Assembly (NCBI GenBank): GCA_002496845.1
Contig: DALQ01000119.1
Location: 1 to 5,947 of the forward strand
Source of the DNA: Euryarchaeota archaeon UBA495
GTDB lineage: Archaea > Thermoplasmatota > Poseidoniia > Poseidoniales > Poseidoniaceae
DNA length: 5,947 bases
Direction of reading: 5' to 3'
Shown: positions 1 to 5,947 of the stretch, in pieces
How positions within the stretch are numbered: position 1 is the stretch's first letter
How the letters are laid out: the number at the start of each line of letters is the position of its first letter
Program-made: the position numbers and the translations under genes
The notes under the pieces: model-generated
Told to the model about the DNA's origin: nothing
The model's database searches: none
What the model saw: the letters and a program-made list of their open reading frames with translations, nothing else

Positions 1-1
1 C

Positions 2-1489
2 ACCATCGCCAAGGACATCGAACTCGAAGACGCGTTCGCGAACATGGGCGCCAAACTCATCCAAGAAGTGGCCTCAAAGACGCAGGACAACGCTGGGGAC
101 GGTACGTCCACGGCCTCCGTGATGACCCAGGCCTTGGTGCACCAAGGCATGCGCAACGTGACCGCTGGCGCCAGTCCAGTGGCCCTCAAGTCCGGTTTCG
201 ACGCGGCCATTGCGGCCGTGGTGGAGCACCTCAAGGGCAGCGCCATCGAGGTCGACAGCGGCGACATGATCCGTCAAGTCGCGACCATCGCGGCCAACAA
301 CGATCCCGAGATTGGGGCGCTCATCGCCGAAGCCTTCGACAAGGTCGGACGCGAAGGCGTCATCACCGTCGAGGACTCGAAGTCCATGGAAACCGAACTC
401 GAAGTCGTGGACGGCATGGAGTTCGACAAGGGCTACGTGTCCCCCTACATGGTGACCGATCAGGAGCGCCGTGAAGCGGTGCTCGAGGCCCCGCTCGTCC
501 TGATGACCGACCAGAGCATCAACAGCACGCAGGAATTGATTCCCGTGCTCGAGTACGCCATGCAGCAGAAGCGCCCGCTCCTCATCGTGGCCAAGGACGT
601 CGAAGGCCAAGCCCTCGCAACCCTCGTCATCAACGTCGCCTCCAAGGTGCTGAAGGCCTGCGTGGTCAAGGCACCCGGCTTTGGCGACGAACAGGGCGAG
701 ATGCTCGACGACATCGCTGTCCTGACCGGTGGCGCGGTCATCACCAAGGACAAGGGCGGCGACCTGCAAGCCCAAGGCATCGCCTCCCTCGGCACCGCCG
801 AGAAGGTCATCGTCACGAAGAACAAGACCACGCTCATCGGCGGCGGCGGCGACGAAGCCGCGGTCGGCGAGCGCGTGGAACTGCTCCGCGGTCGCGCCAA
901 ACTTGCGACCTCCAAGTGGGACCGTGAGAAGATCGAGAAGCGCGTCGGCAAGCTCGGCTCGGGTGTTGCAGTGCTGAAGATTGGCGCTGCGACGGAAACC
1001 GAGGCAAAGGAAACGAAGGCCCGCGTCGACGACGCCCTCAACGCCACCCGCGCGGCCATGGCCGAAGGCGTGGTGGCCGGTGGCGGCCTCGCGCTGTTCC
1101 GCTCGACCGGCGTGATCGAAGGCCTCGACCTGAGCGGCGACGAAGCCCTTGGTGCGAGCATCGTGCGCTCCGCCCTCGTGGCCCCTCTGCGCCAGATCGT
1201 CGACAACGCTGGACTTGAACCCGCCATCGTCGCGGCCAAGGTCGGCGAAGGTGACGGCAGCTTCGGTTACAACGCCAAGTCCGGTGAGTACGGCGACCTC
1301 TTCGAGATGGGCGTCATCGACCCGGTCAAGGTGACCCGCAACGCCCTCCAAAACGCCGGCTCCATCGCCGGTCTCGTGTTGACCACGGAAACCCTGGTCG
1401 CCGACAAGCCCGACCCCAAGGGTGCCGACGACGGTGGTATGGGCGGCATGGGTGGCATGGGCGGCATGGGCATGGACGGCATGTTCTGA
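2..1489 (+). CDS. groEL: Group I chaperonin GroEL (Hsp60), 5' end cut by window edge
   Basis: This is the ATP-driven cytosolic folding chaperonin, which works as stacked seven-membered rings with a GroES cap. The reading frame is open from base 2. By comparison with the E. coli protein (548 residues) about 55 N-terminal residues are missing, and 495 are present. The nucleotide-binding GDGT motif is at 95-106, with its Asp codon at 98-100. The apical domain lies at roughly 410-970 and contains [11 protein letters not shown] and KAPGFGDE. The C-terminal equatorial part contains [10 protein letters not shown] (with the Asp equivalent to E. coli D398) and EGVVAGGG, then FGYNA and [15 protein letters not shown]. 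The protein ends in a Gly-Gly-Met tail. EVASKTQDN and [11 protein letters not shown] recall the Methanosarcina group I chaperonin and DSK-type bacterial GroELs (from memory). groES would be expected upstream, outside the window. The next gene follows 46 nt downstream on the same strand. Identification is secure; the host domain is not. Confidence 0.97.
   Translation, partial: TIAKDIELEDAFANMGAKLIQEVASKTQDNAGDGTSTASVMTQALVHQGMRNVTAGASPVALKSGFDAAIAAVVEHLKGSAIEVDSGDMIRQVATIAANNDPEIGALIAEAFDKVGREGVITVEDSKSMETELEVVDGMEFDKGYVSPYMVTDQERREAVLEAPLVLMTDQSINSTQELIPVLEYAMQQKRPLLIVAKDVEGQALATLVINVASKVLKACVVKAPGFGDEQGEMLDDIAVLTGGAVITKDKGGDLQAQGIASLGTAEKVIVTKNKTTLIGGGGDEAAVGERVELLRGRAKLATSKWDREKIEKRVGKLGSGVAVLKIGAATETEAKETKARVDDALNATRAAMAEGVVAGGGLALFRSTGVIEGLDLSGDEALGASIVRSALVAPLRQIVDNAGLEPAIVAAKVGEGDGSFGYNAKSGEYGDLFEMGVIDPVKVTRNALQNAGSIAGLVLTTETLVADKPDPKGADDGGMGGMGGMGGMGMDGMF
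1433..1486 (+). repeat. GGM tandem repeat encoding the GroEL C-terminal tail
   Basis: Four consecutive Gly-Gly-Met units are followed by Gly-Met-Asp-Gly-Met-Phe, directly before the TGA at 1487-1489. At DNA level this is a degenerate 9-bp repeat of the form GGYGGYATG. Such flexible GGM tails are typical of bacterial-type GroEL and project into the folding cavity. The added Asp and terminal Phe are a small variation on the usual ending in Met. Confidence 0.85.
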
Positions 1490-1535
1490 GGCCTAACGTC
1501 GCCACCTTGATGCCGAACGCGTGGAACGTCACGCC

Positions 1536-2753
1536 ATGAGCGAAGCGTCGGACGGTCCGGCCTTGCTCATCGTGAAGGGGTCCTTCGCACAGTACGGTGG
1601 CGCTGAACGCGACGTGGTTCGTCAACTCGAAACGTGGCTGCAGGTTTTCTCTTCGATCCGCATCGCCACGCTTCACGGCCATCCTGACATGGAAGCCGAA
1701 GCGGCCCGGCTCGGCATCCCCGTCTTCACACCCACCAAGACGTGGAAGGGCGACACCTCCGTCTTCGTGCGCATCACCGCGGCTTCAAGCCGCGCTGCTT
1801 CGCGTGATTGGCGTACTTTCCTGTCCAGCGAACACGGTCGAGTCGCGCTGAACGGCGTGGACGTGGTTCACCTCGTGTCCGGCGAAGGTTCGCTCGAAGC
1901 GGCCGACGCCTTGCCCGCAGACCTTCCGCTTCACGTCCACATGCTCGAGCCGCGACGCGGCCTGCACGGCGAGACCGCCCTGTGGGCGAAGATCGACGGC
2001 CGCCAGCCTCGCCCCGTGGCGCTGACGCGCCTCTTGCTCACCGCTCCGCGCCGACGTGACCGTCGATTGGTCCGCCGCATGGCGGCACGGCAACGCTGCG
2101 CCATCAGTGGAAATTCCCCCTACATTCAATCGCGCATCAAGGCCGTGTTTGGCTTGGATGCGGGCGTGTTTCTGCCCTGCGTTGACGCCACCATGTGGGC
2201 CCGTGAAGGGGCGGCACCCGAACCAGGAGGCCATGTCTTGACCGTCGGTCGCGCAGCATGGGCCAAAGGCACGTGGGAATGCATCGACATGCTCGTTGGA
2301 ACCGGTCTCGCTTTGGTGCACGTCGGAGGCGGAGATGCTCCGGATCTCGAGCGGCTCAAGGCCCATGCCGATGCTGTTGGCGTCAACCTCGAAATTGCGC
2401 CTCGTCTCAGCCACGATGACCTCGCGCATCGCATGGCCACGGCCCGAGCGGTCATCTCCTTCGCCCACGGCGAGCCCTTTGGGCTGACGCCCGTCGAAGC
2501 CCACGCCGTCGGCACGCCGGCCCTGATGGTCAACGACGGCGGATTTGGCACCACCATCACCGACGGCGTGTCCGGGCGCTTGCTGCCACGCAATGACCGT
2601 GCAGCATGGCATGCCGCCCTTGAGCAAGCGGCCGACATGGAAACCCGCGCTGCCTGGAGTAAGGAGGGGCGTGAACGCATCGTTGAGCTTGGCCTCGACC
2701 CCGCCTCGCGTGCTCAGGACTTGCGCGCCATCGTCGACCGCTTGTTGGCCTGA
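1536..2753 (+). CDS. GT4-family (GT-B fold) glycosyltransferase
   Basis: The 405-residue protein probably transfers a sugar from a nucleotide-sugar donor to a lipid or glycan acceptor at the inner face of the membrane. The N-terminal Rossmann half begins LLIVKGSFAQYGGAERDVVR, with the GGAER glycine loop at residues 21-25. SGNSPYIQSRI (191-201) lies near the domain linker. The C-terminal donor-binding half has VGRAAWAKG (237-245), VHVGGG (261-266) and the GT4 EX7E signature with Glu313 and Glu321 in HGEPFGLTPVEAHAVGTP. An Arg-rich stretch at about 157-187 could be a membrane-docking surface, as in peripheral GT4 enzymes. No transmembrane segment or signal peptide is seen. I chose the ATG at 1536 because the conserved strand starts just after it. 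A GTG at 1521 would add five residues. No Shine-Dalgarno sequence precedes either start. Donor and acceptor cannot be read from the sequence. Confidence 0.85.
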   Translation: MSEASDGPALLIVKGSFAQYGGAERDVVRQLETWLQVFSSIRIATLHGHPDMEAEAARLGIPVFTPTKTWKGDTSVFVRITAASSRAASRDWRTFLSSEHGRVALNGVDVVHLVSGEGSLEAADALPADLPLHVHMLEPRRGLHGETALWAKIDGRQPRPVALTRLLLTAPRRRDRRLVRRMAARQRCAISGNSPYIQSRIKAVFGLDAGVFLPCVDATMWAREGAAPEPGGHVLTVGRAAWAKGTWECIDMLVGTGLALVHVGGGDAPDLERLKAHADAVGVNLEIAPRLSHDDLAHRMATARAVISFAHGEPFGLTPVEAHAVGTPALMVNDGGFGTTITDGVSGRLLPRNDRAAWHAALEQAADMETRAAWSKEGRERIVELGLDPASRAQDLRAIVDRLLA

Positions 2754-2820
2754 GGCGACGGCCCGCTTGAGCACGCACCGACCCCCAAGGCTGATGCCTG
2801 AAGCGGCCCGTGGACGCGTC

Positions 2821-3882
2821 ATGGACCTGCGGGACCTTGCGTGGATGGTGCGCCATCTCGACGAGCCCGTGTCTGCCGTCCACCTCTTTCCAGACGGCGG
2901 GCTGATCGCCGGAGGATGGAACGGCTGCGTCAAACGCTGGGACGAGCAAGGCGAATTGCTCTGGACGGCGTCCACTCCAGATCGCGTGATGGCCATCACA
3001 CCGTGGGGCAACGCGCTGGCGCTGACCGCTGGCCTGCACGTCGTGGTGCTCGATTTGGCCACCGGCGAAGAACGCTGGTCGCGTCCTTTGGAAGGCAGCG
3101 CCGACCTGCAATGCGTCATCGGTGAGCACCTGCTGACCACGTCGTCGGTCTACGACATCGAGCACTTTGACTTCCTTGAATCCGCCTTCTGGCTGCACGA
3201 TGCGTCAGGAGAGGAAGTCCACGTGCACCGCCTCGACGAGCGCCCGTGGGACGTCATCGAACACGACGGTGAACTGCTCTTCGGCCTCGGACGGCCGCGC
3301 GGTGGCCTGCTGGCCACAAACGACGGGCGGGCTTTCGAGCACCGTGCCATCAACGACGCCGCGGTGCTCGCCATGGCGCACGACGCGGAAGGCCCGCTCG
3401 TGCTGTCAAGCGTGGGCGACCTGTTACGCCTCAGCGGGGAGGGCGTGGAGGGCATGGTCCAGGCCGATGCCATGCACACGGGCGCTGGACGCCTCTTCCT
3501 CAGCGACGAAGCAGGGGGCTTCGCCTGCATCGACGGTGGCGTGGCCTGGTCGCTCAAGGGCGCACCCGTGACCGCGGCGGCTGCCGTGGAAGGTGACGAC
3601 GGTTTCGTGGCCGTGGCCCGCTGGTCAGGCGCTCAAGGTCATCTGGAATTGGTCGAGACGGACGGCACGGGTCTCGCGACGCATGAGGTCGCCAAGATCG
3701 AAGCGATGGTGGGCGAAGGTCCTCGACTCGCCTTGGGGACCCAAGCGGGTGACGTCATCGTGCTGGACGCGCCCATGCTTCGGCGACGGTTTGGCCAAAA
3801 TACACCTCCTGAGTCCGGTGATGACGATGCGGCCGCGCACCGCGCAGCGATGTTGGCCAAACTCAGGGCGCTTCGCACCTGA
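2821..3882 (+). CDS. PQQ/WD40-like beta-propeller repeat protein
   Basis: The protein has 353 residues built from repeating four-strand blades, with no recognisable enzyme motif. Blade-like units are seen at residues 17-50 (VSAVHLFPDGGLIAGGWNG, then VKRWDEQGELLWTA), 56-90 (VVVLDLATGEERW), about 98-138, 142-175, 181-215, 217-246, 250-287 and 290-316. The aromatic strand ends (CVKRW, ELLW, EERW, VAWSL) and Asp-Gly turns fit a PQQ-like or WD40-like propeller of seven or eight blades. The last 35 residues are charged and probably helical. There is no signal peptide or membrane anchor, so it is probably cytosolic. It follows the glycosyltransferase by 67 nt on the same strand and may share its transcript. 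The ATG at 2821 is preferred; an in-frame ATG at 2794 would add nine residues, and neither has a convincing Shine-Dalgarno site. Function is unknown; protein binding or scaffolding is a class-level guess. Confidence 0.75.
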   Translation: MDLRDLAWMVRHLDEPVSAVHLFPDGGLIAGGWNGCVKRWDEQGELLWTASTPDRVMAITPWGNALALTAGLHVVVLDLATGEERWSRPLEGSADLQCVIGEHLLTTSSVYDIEHFDFLESAFWLHDASGEEVHVHRLDERPWDVIEHDGELLFGLGRPRGGLLATNDGRAFEHRAINDAAVLAMAHDAEGPLVLSSVGDLLRLSGEGVEGMVQADAMHTGAGRLFLSDEAGGFACIDGGVAWSLKGAPVTAAAAVEGDDGFVAVARWSGAQGHLELVETDGTGLATHEVAKIEAMVGEGPRLALGTQAGDVIVLDAPMLRRRFGQNTPPESGDDDAAAHRAAMLAKLRALRT

Positions 3883-3885
3883 GTT
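3860..3885. terminator. Stem-loop spanning the two convergent stop codons, possible bidirectional terminator
   Basis: AACTCAGG at 3860-3867 is perfectly complementary to CCTGAGTT at 3878-3885. Inside it, GCG (3868-3870) can pair with CGC (3874-3876) around a CTT loop, leaving A3877 bulged. That gives about 11 base pairs. The right arm contains the propeller gene's TGA (3880-3882), and the hairpin ends on the first base of the minus-strand gene's stop triplet (3885-3887). No T-run follows on either strand, so it is not a classical intrinsic terminator. It could still pause polymerase or protect both 3' ends. Confidence 0.55.
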
Positions 3886-5375
3886 CAGTTATCGAGATGG
3901 TCGCCAAGGTATCCAATCAGGACCATGCCAAGTTCAATGTCAGCCTCGAAAAACAAGTGAAGGCAGCGTTGGAAATCTCGTTTCTTGTACGTGATGTGGG
4001 CCTGCATTTGACGTCCATCAAATACCCTCGATTGCCCCAATTTGTTCATCGTCGTGTCGCTCTCGTTTCCGACGCATTTTGCTGGGATTTGCAATTCTTT
4101 CAATTCCCGTTGCACCACGTCTGCAAACAAGGCACCTAGCGCTCCGTTGTTCTCTTTCCAGCGCTTGGCAATTCTTCCAAGCACATCCAACATCAGGTTC
4201 AATTCATTGGGATCGACCTGCCGCTTGCACTTTTTGGCCGATTTGAACGCCGATTTCTGCACGTGAAGGCAGGTGGAATACCGCTCTTGAGAGCGTTCCA
4301 GTGCCTCGACCAGCGGTGGTCGAACCTCTGCTTTCGTCGAACCTTCTTCGCTCGAATCGTCCTCGATCGCCTCCCAAATGCTGCCAAACTCAACGTCGGG
4401 AAGCGATGGTCGTGCGCGCGTGTGTAGGCTCTCAACGAGTTCGTCAGCCCTTGAGACACGAACACCGACACCACGCAAAGCGGCCTCAAGGTTGTCTATC
4501 ACCTGAGTGTTGTTCAACTTGTAAAGGCGGAATTTGGTGAGAAGGGGGTGCAAGAGAAGCGAATCTGTTACAGACATGGAGGGTCCATACACGCGAATGC
4601 CGCCATCGAAGCATGAGAAGGTCTTGTCGTACCCTGCCTCACCCAAAACTCGAGACAGCTCAAATGTCGATTTTTTCCCGGTGATGAAGACCACGTCCGC
4701 AACCGATTGGAACCGTTGCAGGATCAGGAACGGAATGACCCGGGGCGTGCCACGGACCCAGTCCTTCCAGAACGAGGACAGGACTTCTGTGACCACGATG
4801 CAAGGACGTTTTCGTTGCGCATCAAGGAGGGTACTGGTGGCGAATTCGCTGACTTCTGATTCAGAAGATAACACGCGCAATGATGCTTTGCTCTCTCTCG
4901 AGGCAGTTGAAAGAAGGGTGCAAAGGTGCTCATAATCCAACCGCTGTTGTTGGTTTTCCTCCCCGCTGGACATTTTTCCCCAAACCCGAAGGCTGACTTC
5001 ATTGATCATGTCCTGAAATGGCCGAATCTCGAATCGTGCGATCATGTTCGGCGTGGGTTTGTCCAACGGGAAATGGAAATCAACAGTGTGGCCCCCGTCC
5101 GTAGTTTGCTGGACTTGGACCGTTGACGGCGGGTTCGTCAAATCAATCCCAAGTTCGCTTTTTGCTTTCTCAGAAAAGCGAGTGAAGGCTTCGGTGGTTG
5201 GCCGAGAGGTCAATGCGACCAATGGAGCCGCAGGGTTGCCTTTGGCGAACGACCCTCGGGCACCTCCCACCCAACCGGAAGGCTTCGCGAAAGCGGGAGC
5301 TGGAGGCGGGGGTGAAAACGGTTCCCGCCGGGGAGTTTTCGGGAGGTTGAACCGGCGGCGCCTCCGCGAGTCCAT
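3885..5375 (-). CDS. Hypothetical protein, 496 aa, AT-richer than its neighbours (accessory gene candidate)
   Basis: I do not recognise this protein. Residues 1-50 are low complexity: five Arg near the start, then a Pro/Ala run and Gly-rich sequence, probably disordered. Residues 51-135 look globular (alpha/beta), with no Walker A motif. Residues 190-283 hold a second domain (CIVVTEVLSSFWKDW, VADVVFITGKK, FDGGIRVYGP at 256-265, HPLL at 276-279). Residues 330-430 are charged and helical, possibly a coiled coil. Residues 449-496 form a conserved-looking end (SRVFDGRQMQAHI, LHLFFEADI, VLIGYLGDHL). The middle and end motifs recall large uncharacterised proteins of bacterial defence islands, an unverified impression. 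No signal peptide or membrane helix is seen. The start is the only ATG before residue 111, and an in-frame stop lies 15 nt upstream. The gene begins 38 nt after fumC on the same strand and ends 2 nt from the convergent propeller gene. The long intact frame argues for a real gene; its composition suggests transfer. Confidence 0.8.
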   Translation of the reverse strand: MDSRRRRRFNLPKTPRREPFSPPPPAPAFAKPSGWVGGARGSFAKGNPAAPLVALTSRPTTEAFTRFSEKAKSELGIDLTNPPSTVQVQQTTDGGHTVDFHFPLDKPTPNMIARFEIRPFQDMINEVSLRVWGKMSSGEENQQQRLDYEHLCTLLSTASRESKASLRVLSSESEVSEFATSTLLDAQRKRPCIVVTEVLSSFWKDWVRGTPRVIPFLILQRFQSVADVVFITGKKSTFELSRVLGEAGYDKTFSCFDGGIRVYGPSMSVTDSLLLHPLLTKFRLYKLNNTQVIDNLEAALRGVGVRVSRADELVESLHTRARPSLPDVEFGSIWEAIEDDSSEEGSTKAEVRPPLVEALERSQERYSTCLHVQKSAFKSAKKCKRQVDPNELNLMLDVLGRIAKRWKENNGALGALFADVVQRELKELQIPAKCVGNESDTTMNKLGQSRVFDGRQMQAHITYKKRDFQRCLHLFFEADIELGMVLIGYLGDHLDN

Positions 5376-5395
5376 GGGGCAAGTTCTTCACGAGT

Positions 5396-5404
5396 GTATT
5401 TGAA
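5396..5404 (-). promoter_or_regulatory. TATA-like element upstream of the hypothetical gene
   Basis: The minus strand reads TTCAAATAC here, the only A/T-rich patch in the 38-nt gap after fumC. Its CAAATA core covers positions -27 to -22 relative to the A of the ATG at 5375. That is about right for an archaeal TATA box driving a leaderless transcript, which would fit the lack of a clear Shine-Dalgarno sequence (only GAAG about 13 nt upstream). There is no obvious purine-rich BRE next to it. In a bacterium the overlapping TACACT could serve as a weak -10 box, but no matching -35 box is seen. Confidence 0.3.
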
Positions 5405-5408
5405 CGGA

Positions 5409-5426
5409 CGGGCTCACTTTGGCCCG
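5409..5426 (-). terminator. Small GC-rich hairpin at the fumC stop codon
   Basis: CGGGC (5409-5413) and GCCCG (5422-5426) can pair around an 8-nt loop that contains the fumC stop codon (5414-5416). Five G/C pairs without a following T-run make a weak terminator at best. If it works, it would separate fumC transcription from the next gene, matching the possible promoter just downstream. It could also be chance in GC-rich sequence. Confidence 0.25.
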
Positions 5427-5947
5427 GTCATGTCCTCAGGACGGACCCACGCATCGAACTGCTCCTCGGTCAGGGCGTTGAGCGCCAAAGCGGCCTCGCG
5501 CAGCGTGGTGCCTTCCTCGTGCGCCTTCTTGGCGATCTTCGCCGCCATGTCGTAGCCGATGTGGTTGTTCAGCGCGGTCACGAGCATCAGCGAGTTCTCG
5601 AGGTGGTCGCCGATGGCGGCGAGGTTTGGCTCCATGCCGTCGACGCACTTCGTCCGGAAGGCGCGGCAGGCGTCCGTGAGCAAGCGCGCGCTGTGCAGGA
5701 GGTTGTGGATCATCATCGGCTTGTACACGTTGAGCTCGAAGTTGCCTTGGCTGCCACCGATGGTGATGGCCGTGTGGTTGCCCATGACCTGACAGCAGAC
5801 CATCGTCATCGCTTCGGCTTGCGTCGGGTTGACCTTTCCGGGCATGATGGAGGAGCCGGGTTCGTTGGCCGGGAGCGCGAGTTCACCAAGACCACAGCGG
5901 GGCCCAGAACCGAGCCAGCGGACGTCGTTGGCGATCTTCATCAGCGA
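5414..5947 (-). CDS. fumC: Fumarate hydratase class II, N-terminal part beyond window edge
   Basis: Class II fumarase interconverts fumarate and malate in the citric acid cycle as an iron-independent cytosolic homotetramer. The 177 codons present are the C-terminal part of a protein usually about 460-470 residues long. The fragment starts [12 protein letters not shown] and carries the superfamily signature [13 protein letters not shown] (about 5819-5857), which forms the flexible active-site loop. It continues with [25 protein letters not shown] and the fumarase-type ending WVRPEDM. The long helix-bundle residues and C-terminal domain match FumC rather than aspartase or argininosuccinate lyase, which differ around the signature and lack the WVRPE end. 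The catalytic His region lies outside the window. Composition is GC-rich like groEL. The next gene on this strand starts 38 nt after the stop. Confidence 0.96.
   Translation of the reverse strand, partial: SLMKIANDVRWLGSGPRCGLGELALPANEPGSSIMPGKVNPTQAEAMTMVCCQVMGNHTAITIGGSQGNFELNVYKPMMIHNLLHSARLLTDACRAFRTKCVDGMEPNLAAIGDHLENSLMLVTALNNHIGYDMAAKIAKKAHEEGTTLREAALALNALTEEQFDAWVRPEDMTGPK

Noticed and set aside
74..1351. Long minus-strand open frame (425 codons) opposite groEL
   Set aside because: It is a shadow of a GC-rich coding sequence: the translation is rich in His, Gly, Asp and Val with no recognisable motif, and the opposite strand is unmistakably groEL.
1490..1535. Possible terminator or promoter between groEL and the glycosyltransferase
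   Set aside because: Only a short AGGCCT palindrome is present. There is no stem-loop with a T-run and no A/T-rich promoter element.
2754..2793. Weak GGCC inverted repeat after the glycosyltransferase stop codon
   Set aside because: Four-base GGCC pairs are expected by chance at this GC content, and nothing extends the stem.
2545..2820. N-terminal extension of the propeller gene into the glycosyltransferase
   Set aside because: The frame is open, but the extra residues overlap the conserved end of the glycosyltransferase and have no propeller-like repeats. A start at 2821 (or 2794) is more natural.
1785..3140. Long minus-strand open frame (451 codons) opposite the glycosyltransferase and propeller genes
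   Set aside because: It spans two real genes and their gap on the opposite strand, and its translation has no domain-like pattern. Low stop-codon frequency in GC-rich DNA explains it.
3897..5126. Several short plus-strand frames opposite the hypothetical gene
   Set aside because: They are broken into pieces of 66-133 codons with overlapping frames and no motifs, while the minus strand gives one uninterrupted 496-codon frame.
3883..5413. Transposon or integrated element carrying the AT-richer gene
   Set aside because: No terminal inverted repeats, target-site duplication, tRNA or recombinase were seen at either edge; only the composition suggests transfer.

Overview
The window holds five protein-coding genes and almost no intergenic space. 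Three lie on the plus strand and two on the minus strand, converging near position 3884. Plus strand: the 3' nine-tenths of a group I chaperonin gene (groEL, 1-1489), a GT4-type glycosyltransferase (1536-2753) and a PQQ/WD40-like beta-propeller protein (2821-3882). Minus strand, from the right edge: the 3' part of a class II fumarase gene (fumC, 5947-5414), then a 496-residue protein of unknown function (5375-3885). No RNA genes, insertion sequences, CRISPR arrays or attachment sites were seen. No stretch over 300 bases lacks a gene.

Organism: the groEL, glycosyltransferase, propeller and fumC genes are GC-rich (about 65% in the lines counted by hand) with strong G/C at third codon positions. 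None of the three gene starts inside the window has a good Shine-Dalgarno sequence. From memory, the chaperonin reads closer to the group I chaperonin of Methanosarcina and to DSK-type bacterial GroELs than to the E. coli protein. The propeller protein recalls those common in planktonic marine Euryarchaeota (Marine Group II/Poseidoniales). My best guess is such an archaeon carrying a bacterial-type GroEL. A GC-rich bacterium with weak SD use remains possible, and nothing in the window settles it.

The least ordinary part is the minus-strand gene at 3885-5375. Its GC content drops to about 48% in sampled lines, its codon use differs from all four neighbours, and it sits alone between conserved genes. 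It has an Arg/Pro-rich low-complexity start, a globular middle with an FDGGIRVYGP...HPLL motif, a charged helical stretch, and a C-terminal block ending VLIGYLGDHL. It looks like a horizontally acquired accessory gene. A link to defence-island proteins is only a resemblance recalled from memory. Its stop codon and that of the propeller gene are separated by 2 nt, and both touch one GC-rich stem-loop that may terminate transcription in both directions.

The genes do not form one obvious pathway. GroEL folds proteins and fumarase serves the citric acid cycle. The glycosyltransferase probably makes a surface glycan or glycolipid. The propeller protein may be a binding or scaffold protein. The three plus-strand genes are close enough to be co-transcribed, but no promoter was found between them.
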